54,922 bases of DNA, from contig NZ_CBCSIQ010000028.1 in the NCBI RefSeq assembly GCF_965139615.1, forward strand, positions 1-54,922, read 5' to 3'. The stretch is from Kerstersia similis (GTDB lineage: Bacteria; Pseudomonadota; Gammaproteobacteria; Burkholderiales; Burkholderiaceae_B). Shown here in pieces: positions 1-8,228 of this stretch. The notes beneath the pieces are model-generated. The model did no database searches. It was not told where the DNA came from and was given only the letters and a program-made list of their open reading frames with translations. The translations under genes and the position numbers were made by a program. The first letter of the stretch is position 1. Each line of letters begins with the position of its first letter.

Positions 1-223
1 GCACCTCCAGCGGGGCGCCGCGCTCGCGCCAATCCGGCAACAACTCGCTCAACGCGCGCGGATCCATGATGGCGCCCGACAAAGTATGCGCGCCCAACTC
101 CGCGCCCTTCTCCAGCACACAAACGCCCAACTCGCTGCCAGCCTGGGCCGACAGCTGCTTCAGGCGAATCGCCGCCGCCAGGCCAGCCGGCCCGCCGCCG
201 ACAATAACGACGTCATATTCCAT
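1..223 (-). CDS. Electron transfer flavoprotein-ubiquinone oxidoreductase (ETF-QO), 5' part only
   Basis: Only the first 74 codons are inside the window; the gene runs off the left edge. The N-terminus reads as an FAD-binding Rossmann segment (VVIVGGGPAG, residues 5-14), followed by the stretch typical of ETF-QO: VLEKGAELGAHTLSGA and MDPRALSELLPDW. ETF-QO is a membrane-bound FAD and [4Fe-4S] enzyme that passes electrons from reduced electron transfer flavoprotein to ubiquinone, so it drains acyl-CoA dehydrogenases into respiration. It is the last visible gene of a minus-strand series (crotonase, CoA ligase, SDR, ETF-QO) and starts 71 bp after the SDR stop. This fits with the acyl-CoA dehydrogenase encoded at 12-13.8 kb. 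The ATG at 221-223 is the only start in a sensible position. Confidence 0.9.
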   Translation of the reverse strand, partial: MEYDVVIVGGGPAGLAAAIRLKQLSAQAGSELGVCVLEKGAELGAHTLSGAIMDPRALSELLPDWRERGAPLEV

Positions 224-294
224 GGATTCGCGTTGCACCACTTCTACTCCCCTACTGTTTCATTGCCGGCCACAGGCCGGACTGCCACACCCGC

Positions 295-1059
295 TCAGCG
301 CGGTGCCATACGCAAAGCACCATCCAGGCGTATCACCTCGCCATTGAGATGATCGTTCTCGACAAAATGGCAGGCCAGCCCCGCAAACTCCTCAGGCTTG
401 CCCAAACGCTGCGGGAACGGAATGGAAGCGGCCAACGTCTGCTGCACCTCTTCAGGCAACTCATTCATCAAAGGCGTCTTGAACAACCCCGGGGCAATCG
501 TGGCCACCCGGATACCATAACGCGCCAAATCGCGCGCCATCGGCAACGTCATGCTGACCAGCCCGCCCTTCGAAGCACTGTAGGCCTGCTGGCCAATCTG
601 GCCATCGAACGCCGCCACTGACGCCGTAAACAGCAACACCCCCCGCGAGCCATCCTCCAGCGGCGGCAAAGCCGCGCAAGCGGCGGCAAACAAACGGCTC
701 ACGTTATAGGCACCGATCAGATTGATCTGCACCACCCGGGAGAAATCCTCCAAGGGCGCCGCGCTGCCATCACGCTGCACAATCCGCTTGGCCGTCCCGA
801 TCCCGGCAACATTCATCAGAATACGTGCGGCGCCATGCGCCTGGGCCGCAGCCGCCAACGCCTGCTCCACGCTGGCCGTATCAGTGATATCGCAAGCCAG
901 GCCCAGGCCTCCGATCTCTGCCGCCACACGTGCGGCGGCCTCGCCATTGCGATCCAGAATCGCCACCTTGGCGCCGCGCCGCGCCAGCTCTCTCGCCGTC
1001 GCCTCACCCAGACCGGAAGCACCGCCGGTCACCAATGCTGCTACACCTTGAATATCCAT
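295..1059 (-). CDS. Short-chain 3-hydroxyacyl-CoA dehydrogenase (SDR, HSD17B10-like)
   Basis: A 254-residue classical SDR. The NAD-binding motif TGGASGLG is at residues 11-18, an NVAG motif near 83-86, and the catalytic Ser147, Tyr160 and Lys164 (YSASK) are all present. The long insert before the Ser motif, the IAPGLFKTPL segment and the C-terminal LNGEVIRLDG are typical of the type II 3-hydroxyacyl-CoA dehydrogenase branch, which oxidises 3-hydroxyacyl-CoA to 3-ketoacyl-CoA with NAD+. It starts 6 bp after the CoA ligase stop, so the two are almost certainly co-transcribed. In this cluster it would act between the crotonase (hydration) and the thiolase. The family assignment is firm; the acyl substrate is inferred only from the neighbours. 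Confidence 0.88.
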   Translation of the reverse strand: MDIQGVAALVTGGASGLGEATARELARRGAKVAILDRNGEAAARVAAEIGGLGLACDITDTASVEQALAAAAQAHGAARILMNVAGIGTAKRIVQRDGSAAPLEDFSRVVQINLIGAYNVSRLFAAACAALPPLEDGSRGVLLFTASVAAFDGQIGQQAYSASKGGLVSMTLPMARDLARYGIRVATIAPGLFKTPLMNELPEEVQQTLAASIPFPQRLGKPEEFAGLACHFVENDHLNGEVIRLDGALRMAPR

Positions 1060-1065
1060 GATCTC

Positions 1066-2970
1066 TCAGTCCTTTTTCTTGGCAGAGGGGTAAAAAATCC
1101 CAGGCGCCGTTCCCTCGTGCAACGCCTCTACCAGCGCAGCCCGGTGCCGCAGCACGGCGCGCTGATTGATCGAACCCTTGTCCGTAATCTCGCCCACCGC
1201 AGATTGCGGCGGCTCTTCCAGCAGCACCATGCGCGCAACCCGATTGGCGCTGCCGGTCGCGCCCGCAGCCAAGGTATCGAGAATGCCCTGGAAGGCAGCG
1301 CGTACGGCAGGATGCGCATTCACTTCCGCCTGTGGCGTCTCTGCATCAGCCCCCGCCAGCTCTCGGGCGGCTGGCGAAACAAACACCATGGCACCGACAT
1401 CCTTCTGGTTCAAACCGGTCAAAACTACATCCGCCAGATACGGACTACCTGCCGCCACGATACGCGTACGCAACGGCCCGACACTCACGAACGTACCGGT
1501 GGACAACTTGAAATCCTCGGAAATCCGGCCATCGAAACGCAGGCCGCGCGCCGGCGCTGCCGGATCGACCCAGGCCACGGCATCGCCCGTGCAAAGAAAG
1601 CCTTCCTCGTCAAACGCCTTACGGGTAGCCTCCGCATCACGCCAATAGCCCGGCGTAATATTCGGCCCCCGATAACGCACCTCCAGCTTGTCGCCATTGG
1701 GCACCAGCTTGATCGTCAAACCTGGCGCCGGTACGCCCAGATCCCCCGCTCGCACATCCGGGTGGTTCACGAACAGCGCAAACGGACTGGATTCGGTCAT
1801 GCCCAGCCCCGTCCCCATCACAATGCGTTCGCCCAATTCCTGCTCCTGGCACGCATGCAAAGCATCCCAGATCGGTTGGGCCAATCCGGCCGCCGCGTAA
1901 TAGAACAGCTTGACCCGCGACAGCAAATTGCGCCGCAAGGCATCATCCGTGCGCATTGCGGCAGCAATGGCCTCAAAACCCGTGGGCACATCGAAATATA
2001 CCGTCGGGGCAATTTCACGCAGATTGCGCAGCGTTTCCTTGATCAGGGCCGGCGTCGGGCGCCCGTCGTTGATATACAGGGAGCCGCCGTTGTAGAGCGC
2101 AATACCGAAATTGTGATTGCCGCCAAACGTATGGCTCCAGGGCAGCCAATCCACCAGCGTCAGATCCGGATCCTGCACCAGCGGAATGGACTGCGCCAGC
2201 TGCTGCTGATTGGAACACCACATGCCATGCGTATTGATCACCGCAGCAGGCAACTTGGTCGAACCAGAGGTAAACAGGAACTTGGCGATATGTTCAGGCG
2301 TGACCGCAGCCGCCGCCGCATCCACCGCCGGCCCGGCCGGCGTTACCAGCACATCGCGCCATAAGGCCTGGCGGCCTGCCCGACGCTGCCAGCCATCATC
2401 ACGCTCAAGCCAGACCTCGCAGTCCTCGGCCACTTCGGCATCAATGGCCCGGCCATACTGCGCACCATCCACCGCCAGGACCAACCCCGGCGTCAACGTT
2501 TCCAGCACCCGACGCAACTTGGTGTAATCCGTCGCCAACGTCGAGTACGCTGCCGACACCGTGCAATACGGAATACCGACATACAGGCATGCCAGGGCCA
2601 GCACGGCATGCTCCAGGCTGTTCTCACCCAGAATCACGACGGGGCGTTCTGCATCCAGACCGCGATCCAGCAAGGCCTGACCGATACGGCGAGCCTGCGC
2701 CAGCGCTTCGGCGTAGCTCAGGTGCACCCATTCCCCCAGGCTGCCATCGGCCAGCCGCTCACGCCGGGCAAACAAGGTGTGCCCTGGACGCCGCTCGGCC
2801 CAATAAGCCAGACGGCTGCCCATGCTGGTGGCGGCAGGCTGCAACTCAGCCTCGGCACGCAAATAGCAAACGCCATTCTCCCGGCGTTCCACGGACACTG
2901 CATCAACGCCATAACGCATGGCACGATAACGCGGTGCGGCCTGCGCCGCATTCTTCACTTCAGAAGTCAC
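1066..2970 (-). CDS. Feruloyl-CoA synthase-type acid:CoA ligase (ANL superfamily)
   Basis: An AMP-forming acyl/aryl-CoA ligase of 634 residues with the layout of the feruloyl-CoA synthase branch: N-terminal RYRAMRYGVDAVSVERRENG, P-loop TSGST (234-238), adenylate motif GLGMTESSP, hinge region LRFDGRISEDFKLSTGTFVSVGPLR, and a C-terminal DKGSINQ segment whose Lys598 is in the A10 position. It would activate a carboxylic acid, plausibly a hydroxycinnamate or related aromatic acid, with ATP and CoA. I chose the GTG at 2968-2970 because GAGGAGA lies 6 bp upstream; an in-frame ATG at 3037-3039 would add 23 poorly conserved residues. Oddity: the usual TSGST-x-x-P-K lysine is alanine (A242), and the normally basic residue after INTH is glycine. 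The gene lies between the crotonase (84 bp upstream) and the SDR. Confidence 0.85.
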   Translation of the reverse strand: MTSEVKNAAQAAPRYRAMRYGVDAVSVERRENGVCYLRAEAELQPAATSMGSRLAYWAERRPGHTLFARRERLADGSLGEWVHLSYAEALAQARRIGQALLDRGLDAERPVVILGENSLEHAVLALACLYVGIPYCTVSAAYSTLATDYTKLRRVLETLTPGLVLAVDGAQYGRAIDAEVAEDCEVWLERDDGWQRRAGRQALWRDVLVTPAGPAVDAAAAAVTPEHIAKFLFTSGSTKLPAAVINTHGMWCSNQQQLAQSIPLVQDPDLTLVDWLPWSHTFGGNHNFGIALYNGGSLYINDGRPTPALIKETLRNLREIAPTVYFDVPTGFEAIAAAMRTDDALRRNLLSRVKLFYYAAAGLAQPIWDALHACQEQELGERIVMGTGLGMTESSPFALFVNHPDVRAGDLGVPAPGLTIKLVPNGDKLEVRYRGPNITPGYWRDAEATRKAFDEEGFLCTGDAVAWVDPAAPARGLRFDGRISEDFKLSTGTFVSVGPLRTRIVAAGSPYLADVVLTGLNQKDVGAMVFVSPAARELAGADAETPQAEVNAHPAVRAAFQGILDTLAAGATGSANRVARMVLLEEPPQSAVGEITDKGSINQRAVLRHRAALVEALHEGTAPGIFYPSAKKKD

Positions 2971-3054
2971 TTTATGTCTCCTCGATCCCTCTGAAAACCC
3001 ATCTTTCGGACGCGATGTCGGTGAACCGGATCTCTTCACGCCCGGACGACTACA

Positions 3055-3843
3055 TTACGAACCGGAACGCACCTTGGCTGCCCGTCCTTCCAGGAATTCC
3101 GCCACGCGCACCTTGGCTTCCGGCGCGGATTGCGCAATGGCTGACACCAGCGACTCCATCAACAGACCGTTGTCTGCCGGCGCTTCAGCAATCCGCGGCA
3201 ACACATGCATCAACGCGTAATTCGTCATGGGCGCATTGCCCGCAATACGCTGCGCCAGTTCACGCGCCTTGGCCAGTGACTCGCCCGCCGGCACGAGATA
3301 TTGTGCAAAGCCGACCCGCTCCCCTTCCTCGGCGCCGTAAACACGGCCGGTCAACATCATGTCGGCCATGCGTGCCGCGCCAATCAGGCGCGGCACCCGA
3401 ACAGAACCGCCGCCACCCACAAAAATGCCGCGCGCGCCTTCTGGCAGCGCGTAAAAAGTCGTCGCATCAGCCACGCGGATATGCGTGGCACAAGCCAGTT
3501 CCAGCCCTCCGCCAACCACTGCCCCCTGCAGCGCCGACACCACGGGAATACGACCGAACTGCACGGACTCCAGGGCCCGATGCCACATGCGGGAATGATG
3601 CATGCCCTGCTCGGCGTCGCGCTCGCTCAGCTCGCTGAGATCCAGGCCGGCGCAAAAATGCTCGCCCTTGCCATGCAGCACGGCAGCTTTGACTTCCAGC
3701 GGCAGCGATTCAAAGACATCGCGCAACGCCAGAATCAAACCGTCATTGAGCGCATTGCGCTTTTCCAGGCGATTCAGGCCAATCAGCGCAACGGCGCCAT
3801 CAATCTCCACCGTCAGATTGGAATACTGCTCGAAATTCTTCAT
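3055..3843 (-). CDS. Enoyl-CoA hydratase/isomerase family protein (crotonase)
   Basis: A 262-residue single-domain crotonase. The oxyanion-hole segments HFCAGLDL (62-69) and VVGGGLELA are present. Both acidic residues used for hydration in enoyl-CoA hydratases are retained (Glu115 in GGGLEL and Glu135 in LPEGARG), so it should be able to hydrate an enoyl-CoA. In hydroxycinnamate pathways, members next to feruloyl-CoA synthase instead act as hydratase/aldolases that release an aldehyde. Here a thiolase and a 3-hydroxyacyl-CoA dehydrogenase are also encoded, so simple hydration is equally likely. It is the first gene of the leftward transcript, with an AAGG ribosome site about 10 bp before the ATG and a good promoter candidate in the divergent region. 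Confidence 0.87.
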   Translation of the reverse strand: MKNFEQYSNLTVEIDGAVALIGLNRLEKRNALNDGLILALRDVFESLPLEVKAAVLHGKGEHFCAGLDLSELSERDAEQGMHHSRMWHRALESVQFGRIPVVSALQGAVVGGGLELACATHIRVADATTFYALPEGARGIFVGGGGSVRVPRLIGAARMADMMLTGRVYGAEEGERVGFAQYLVPAGESLAKARELAQRIAGNAPMTNYALMHVLPRIAEAPADNGLLMESLVSAIAQSAPEAKVRVAEFLEGRAAKVRSGS

Positions 3844-4008
3844 TGAGGTACGCCTTCTTGCTGTTTATTTGATTATAGTTTATAAATAATTTGGTCTGTA
3901 AACAAGCATTCTGACTAGTGAAAACCCTTATAAAAATGTGTTTTTACACAGAAAGAAAACAAAGAATAGTTCCCTAATAGAACCAAAAGCCAAAACGGAG
4001 ACTACCGT
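3844..4008. promoter_or_regulatory. Divergent control region between crotonase and thiolase genes
   Basis: This 165-bp AT-rich spacer separates the two catabolic transcripts. For the leftward gene the minus strand has a perfect TATAAT (plus-strand ATTATA, 3872-3877) and a TTTACA 19 bp further upstream. An 8-bp perfect palindrome TTTATAAA (3879-3886) overlaps this promoter and would suit a MarR-type repressor. Further right are the 17-bp GAAAACCC-type motif (3920-3936), which recurs before the binding-protein gene, and TGTGT-TTTT-ACACA (3937-3950), a perfect 5-bp inverted repeat. I see no clear -35/-10 pair for the rightward gene. Operator assignments are inference. Confidence 0.55.
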
Positions 4009-5211
4009 ATGCGCGCCCATATTCCTTATGGCATCTACTGGTCCACGCCTTTCGCCAAATGGCAAGGCAGCCTCTCTACGCTGAACCCGCTCCCCTTGGT
4101 CGCCCAGGTAGCCAAGAACACCCTGACAGACCGGAATGTGGATCTGTCCCAGATAGACCTGGCCATTCTTGGCACCACCAACCCCTACCCCGGCAGTTTC
4201 TACGGCTTGCCTTATGTCACTGGCATGATGGGCATAGACCGCGTGGCAGGCCCATCGGTGCAGCAGGCCTGCGCCACCAGCGTGCGTGCGCTGCTGATGG
4301 CCAGCCAGGAAATCGCCATGGGCAGCGCCAGCTGCGCACTGCTCCTGATGGCAGACAAGCAGTCCAATGGCCCGTTGCTCTATTACCCCGACCCCAGCGG
4401 CCTTGGCGGCTATGGCACGCCGGAACGCTGGGTACCAGACAACATGGCGCGCGACCCCTATGCCGGTAAGCCCATGTTGGAAACCGGCGAGAACGTCGCG
4501 CAGCGCTATGGCATCGACACGGCCGAACAACACGCTCTCAAGCTGCACCGCTACCAGCAATACCTGGAAGCGCTGGCCAACGACCGCGCGTTCCAGAAGC
4601 GCTATATGGTCGATGCGCCCCTGACGCCACCCAAAGGACGCAAAGACCTTGGCGTCCTGCAGGCCGACGAAGGCATTTTCCCCACCACAGCCGAAGGCCT
4701 GGCCAAGCTCAAGCCCGTCCGCGAAGGCGGCACCATCACCTTCGGCGGCCAGACCCACCCTGCCGATGGCAATGCGGGTGCCATCGTCACCACGCGGGAA
4801 CGCGCCCGCGAGCTTTCCACTCGCCCGGAAATCGCCATTGAAATCCTCGGATTCGGCATGGCGCGAGTGGAACCCGCGCATATGCCCATGGCGCCGTCCC
4901 CCGCCACCTTCCGCGCCCTGCAGGCCAGCGGCCTCACGATTGCCGATATCCACGCCATCAAGACGCACAACCCCTTCGCCGTCAACGATATCGCCCTGGC
5001 GCGCGATACCGGCTTCCCCTGGGAAAAGATGAACAACTACGGCAGCCCGATCATCTGGGGCCACCCTCAGGCACCCACGGCCTTGCGCGCCATTCTCGAA
5101 CTGATCGAGGAACTCGTCCTGCGCGGCGGCGGCACCGGGTTGTTCACCGGCTGCGCGGCAGGCGATACCGGCCTGGCTACCGTCATCCGCGTCAGCGACA
5201 GCAGCCGCTGA
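4009..5211 (+). CDS. Thiolase family protein (acetyl-CoA acetyltransferase-like)
   Basis: A 400-residue thiolase. The nucleophilic cysteine is Cys88 in QQACATS; the general-base histidine is His352 in the WGHPQAP loop; the second cysteine is Cys382 in FTGCAAGDTG. Two motifs differ from textbook degradative thiolases: HNPF (320-323) stands where N-E-A-F is usual, and the C-terminal CxGxG is CAAGD. This points to a divergent subgroup rather than a FadA or PhaA orthologue. Its likely job is CoA-dependent cleavage of the 3-ketoacyl-CoA made by the SDR, releasing acetyl-CoA. It is the first gene of the rightward cluster, with GGAG about 9 bp before the ATG, and is followed 92 bp later by the CoA transferase. 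Confidence 0.85.
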   Translation: MRAHIPYGIYWSTPFAKWQGSLSTLNPLPLVAQVAKNTLTDRNVDLSQIDLAILGTTNPYPGSFYGLPYVTGMMGIDRVAGPSVQQACATSVRALLMASQEIAMGSASCALLLMADKQSNGPLLYYPDPSGLGGYGTPERWVPDNMARDPYAGKPMLETGENVAQRYGIDTAEQHALKLHRYQQYLEALANDRAFQKRYMVDAPLTPPKGRKDLGVLQADEGIFPTTAEGLAKLKPVREGGTITFGGQTHPADGNAGAIVTTRERARELSTRPEIAIEILGFGMARVEPAHMPMAPSPATFRALQASGLTIADIHAIKTHNPFAVNDIALARDTGFPWEKMNNYGSPIIWGHPQAPTALRAILELIEELVLRGGGTGLFTGCAAGDTGLATVIRVSDSSR

Positions 5212-5303
5212 TCCCGGCCACGCATACCTACAGGCGAAGCCGGGCTGACAAGTCAGCGCCACGTCCACCCCCGGCGACATCCACGAATCGAAAGGTCATC
5301 AGC

Positions 5304-6869
5304 ATGAAAATCATCACAGCCAAGGACGCGGGCGCATTGATCCGCGACAACGCCACTCTGTTCCTGGGCGGCCTGGCCATGTCCAGCCTGCCTGAAGAAG
5401 TTCTGCAGGGCCTGGAGCAACAATTCCTCGAAACCGGCCATCCGCGCCAGCTCACCACCTGGGCCTGCGGCGCGGTCGGCAACAGCGGCAACGGCGGCAT
5501 GAAGCACTTCGCCCATGAGGGCATGATCCGCCGCACCATTGCTGGCCACTTCGGCCAGACCGGTGCCGAAATGATGAAAATGGTCTATGACGGCAAGGTA
5601 GAGGCTTACAACTTCCCACAGGGTTCACTGTCGCAGCTCACGCGCCACATCGCCAGCCGCTCCCCCGGCCTGTTGACCAAAGTCGGCCTGGGCACCTTCG
5701 TCGATCCGCGCCAGGAAGGCGGCAAGCTCAACAGCACCTGCAGCGAAGACCTGGTGCGCCTGGTCGAATTCCAGGGCGAGGAGTGGCTTTACTACCCATG
5801 CCCCAAGATCGACGTCGCCATCATCCGCGCAACGCTGGCCGACGAGGCCGGCAACCTGACGCTGGACAAGGAAGGCGTGCTGCTCGAACAGCTGGCCATC
5901 GCTCAGGCGGCGCGTGCCAGCGGCGGGATCGTGATCGCCCAGGTCGAACGCATCGTCCAGGCCAATAGCCTGCACCCGAAGCGGGTCAAGATCCCCGGCA
6001 TCATGGTGGATTATGTCGTGGTCGCGCAACCCGAGAACCATCTGCAGACCATCACCACGCAGTTCAACCCCGCGTTGTGCGGCGATGTCCGCATTCCGCT
6101 GGGCAGCCTGCCACCGATGCCGCTGGATGAGCGCAAGGTCATCGCCCGCCGCGCCGCGCTGGAACTGACGCCCGGCGCCATTACCAACCTGGGCATAGGC
6201 ATTCCCGCCGGCATCCCTGCCGTGGCCGCCGAAGAAGGCATCGCCGATTTGCTGACGCTCAGCGTCGAAAGCGGCGTTACCGGCGGCATTCCGGCGCAAG
6301 GCGGCGATTTCGCGTTGGCCTACAACGCCCAGGCCATCATCGAACAAACCTCGCAGTTCGATTTCTACGATGGCGGCGGCCTGGACGCCAGCTTCCTGGG
6401 CCTGGCTCAAGTCGATGCCCAAGGCAACGTCAACGTCAGCAAATTCAATGGCCGTCCGGTCGGCTGCGGCGGTTTCATCAACATCACGCGATCCACCCGC
6501 AAGCTAGTGTTCTGCGGCACGTTCACCGCTGGCGGCCTGAAGATCACTGTCGCCGATGGCGCCTTGCGCATCGACCAGGAAGGCCGTAGCAGCAAGTTCG
6601 TGGAACAGGTCGAACAAATCACCTTCAACGGCCATGACGCGGCGCAACGCCAGCAGGATGTGCTGTTCATCACCGAACGCGCCGTGTTCCAGCTTGGCCT
6701 GGAAGGCCTGGAACTGATCGAAGTCGCCCCCGGCGTGGATATCGAACGCGACATTCTGGCGCATATGTCCTTCCGGCCCATCGTTCGCTCCCCACGCCTC
6801 ATGGACGCGGCCATCTTCCAGGCAGAGTGGGGCGGCCTCAAAGCTGCGATCCTTGCCAAGACTCACTAA
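5304..6869 (+). CDS. Acyl-CoA:acetate/3-ketoacid CoA-transferase (family I, fused alpha-beta)
   Basis: A 521-residue single-chain family I CoA transferase carrying both halves that are separate subunits in some relatives. The N-terminal half has the GGLAMSSLPEEVL and GHFGQTGAEM segments; the C-terminal half has LGIGIPAGIP and the catalytic glutamate, Glu322, in LSVESGVTGG. Length and order match the YdiF/propionate CoA-transferase type. These enzymes move CoA between acyl-CoA and a carboxylate through a glutamyl-CoA thioester. Here it could activate the imported acid at the expense of acetyl-CoA or recover CoA from a product. The ribosome site is GAAAGG. The downstream 136 bp carries a new control region, so the ABC genes may have their own promoter. 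Confidence 0.88.
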   Translation: MKIITAKDAGALIRDNATLFLGGLAMSSLPEEVLQGLEQQFLETGHPRQLTTWACGAVGNSGNGGMKHFAHEGMIRRTIAGHFGQTGAEMMKMVYDGKVEAYNFPQGSLSQLTRHIASRSPGLLTKVGLGTFVDPRQEGGKLNSTCSEDLVRLVEFQGEEWLYYPCPKIDVAIIRATLADEAGNLTLDKEGVLLEQLAIAQAARASGGIVIAQVERIVQANSLHPKRVKIPGIMVDYVVVAQPENHLQTITTQFNPALCGDVRIPLGSLPPMPLDERKVIARRAALELTPGAITNLGIGIPAGIPAVAAEEGIADLLTLSVESGVTGGIPAQGGDFALAYNAQAIIEQTSQFDFYDGGGLDASFLGLAQVDAQGNVNVSKFNGRPVGCGGFINITRSTRKLVFCGTFTAGGLKITVADGALRIDQEGRSSKFVEQVEQITFNGHDAAQRQQDVLFITERAVFQLGLEGLELIEVAPGVDIERDILAHMSFRPIVRSPRLMDAAIFQAEWGGLKAAILAKTH

Positions 6870-7005
6870 AAATAATTAACGATAGTATCTATATACAGAA
6901 ACGAAAACCCCTATAAAAACATCAATATTTGGGGTTTCCCCTATGCTAGAGCATCGCATTTTTAATTATTATTAATAACTAAATGCCAGATAATCAGGAG
7001 ACAAC
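6870..7005 (+). promoter_or_regulatory. Leader/control region of the ABC transporter genes
   Basis: A very AT-rich 136-bp spacer. It contains a 17-bp motif (6903-6919) matching 3920-3936 at 16 positions, including TATAAAAA at its 3' end. The same motif begins an inverted repeat, AAACCCC (6905-6911) with GGGGTTT (6931-6937), separated by 19 bp, which could be a dimeric operator or an RNA hairpin. Repetition before two cluster transcripts suggests a shared regulator, perhaps the MarR protein at 13.8 kb; that link is inference. The ribosome site of the next gene is CAGGAG. Confidence 0.5.
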
Positions 7006-8151
7006 ATGAACTGCCCCAGCACCGCTCTGAAACTCGCCACCACGCTTGCCATTGCCGCCGCCTTTCCGGCTCAGGCCGACATCAACATCGGCGCCATCCT
7101 GCCGCTGACAGGCGCTACGTCAGCGCTGGGCATCCCCAGCAATAACGGGTTCAAGCTCTGGCCTGCGGAAATCGCCGGCGAGAAAATCAACATCATCGTC
7201 CTGGACGATGCCACCGACCCCACGACCGCCACCCGCAATGCGCGCCGTCTGGTCACCGAAGAAAAAGTGGACATGCTGGTTGGTTCGGTCGCCACGCCAT
7301 CGGCACTGGCCATCGTCGATGTGGCCATGGAAACCCAGACGCCGCAGCTGGCCCTGTCCCCGGTACCCGTCCCGCCCGGCCGTGACGCCTGGACCTTCCG
7401 CCTGGCGCACTCCTCCACCGTGATGGCCAATGCCGCCCTGGCCCACATGGCCAAGCAAGGCGTGAAAACCCTGGGCTTTCTGGGCTACACCGACGCCTAT
7501 GGCGAAACCTGGCTCAAGGACATGCAGGAACTGGCCGAAAAATACGGCATCAAGCTGGTTTCCACCGAGCGCTTCCAGCGCACGGATACCAGCGTGACTG
7601 GCCAGACCCTCAAACTGCTGGCCGCCAAACCGGACGCCATTCTGGTCGTGGCTTCGGGCTCCGGCGCCGCCATGCCGCATCGTGCGCTGGTCGAGCGCGG
7701 CTACAAGGGCAAGATCTACCAAACCCACGCTGCCGCCTCGCGCGACCTGATCCGCGTCGGTGGCAAGGCCGTCGAAGGTGCCTACGTCCTGTCCGGACCG
7801 GCCGTGATCGCCGAACAGCTGCCTGCCAGCAACCCCTCCAAGACCGCGGCCACCGACTTTGTCCAGAACTACGAACAAGCCTTCGGCGCAGGTACCCGCA
7901 ATCAGTTCAGCGCGCATACCTATGACATTCTGCTGTTGCTGCAACAGGCCGTTCCCGAAGCCCTGAAGCACGCGCAGCCGGGTACGCCTGAATTCCGGGC
8001 CGCCCTGCGCGACGCCCTGGAAAACTTGCCTGCCATTCCGGTTTCTCAAGGGGTCATCGACTTCACTGACAGCGACCACTGGGGCTTCACCCCTGAAAGC
8101 CCGGTCATCATGAAAGTGGTGGACGGCGACTGGGTGCTCGAAGCCGACTGA
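7006..8151 (+). CDS. ABC transporter substrate-binding protein, branched-chain amino acid (HAAT) type
   Basis: A 381-residue periplasmic binding protein. It starts with a Sec signal peptide (hydrophobic LATTLAIAAAF, cleavage probably after FPAQA, about residue 24). The mature part opens with INIGAILPLTGATSALGIPSNNG, the hallmark of LivJ/LivK-like periplasmic-binding-protein fold I, and continues with a VDMLVGSVATPSALAIVDVA segment and a GYTDAYGETW segment. Relatives with this architecture in catabolic clusters often bind aromatic acids or other carboxylates rather than leucine, and the neighbours suggest that here. It is the first gene of the transporter set, followed 77 bp later by the permease. 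Confidence 0.9.
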   Translation: MNCPSTALKLATTLAIAAAFPAQADINIGAILPLTGATSALGIPSNNGFKLWPAEIAGEKINIIVLDDATDPTTATRNARRLVTEEKVDMLVGSVATPSALAIVDVAMETQTPQLALSPVPVPPGRDAWTFRLAHSSTVMANAALAHMAKQGVKTLGFLGYTDAYGETWLKDMQELAEKYGIKLVSTERFQRTDTSVTGQTLKLLAAKPDAILVVASGSGAAMPHRALVERGYKGKIYQTHAAASRDLIRVGGKAVEGAYVLSGPAVIAEQLPASNPSKTAATDFVQNYEQAFGAGTRNQFSAHTYDILLLLQQAVPEALKHAQPGTPEFRAALRDALENLPAIPVSQGVIDFTDSDHWGFTPESPVIMKVVDGDWVLEAD

Positions 8152-8172
8152 GTTTCCGCCGTTTCTTCTTCA

Positions 8173-8202
8173 AGGCCCCGTCAGCGCGACGCCGGCGGGC
8201 CT
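8173..8202 (+). other. GC-rich hairpin between binding-protein and permease genes
   Basis: AGGCCC (8173-8178) can pair with GGGCCT (8197-8202), with a GCG/CGC pairing inside. There is no U-run, so it is not a convincing terminator. Hairpins here in HAAT operons may protect the upstream binding-protein mRNA and so give more binding protein than permease. That function is inference. Confidence 0.3.
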
Positions 8203-8228
8203 GTTCATCCCTATCGCCGATATCGCTC

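Noticed and set aside
835..2364. 509-codon plus-strand frame opposite the CoA ligase
   Set aside because: Arg/His/Gln-rich shadow of the ligase gene, without a ribosome site or recognisable domain.
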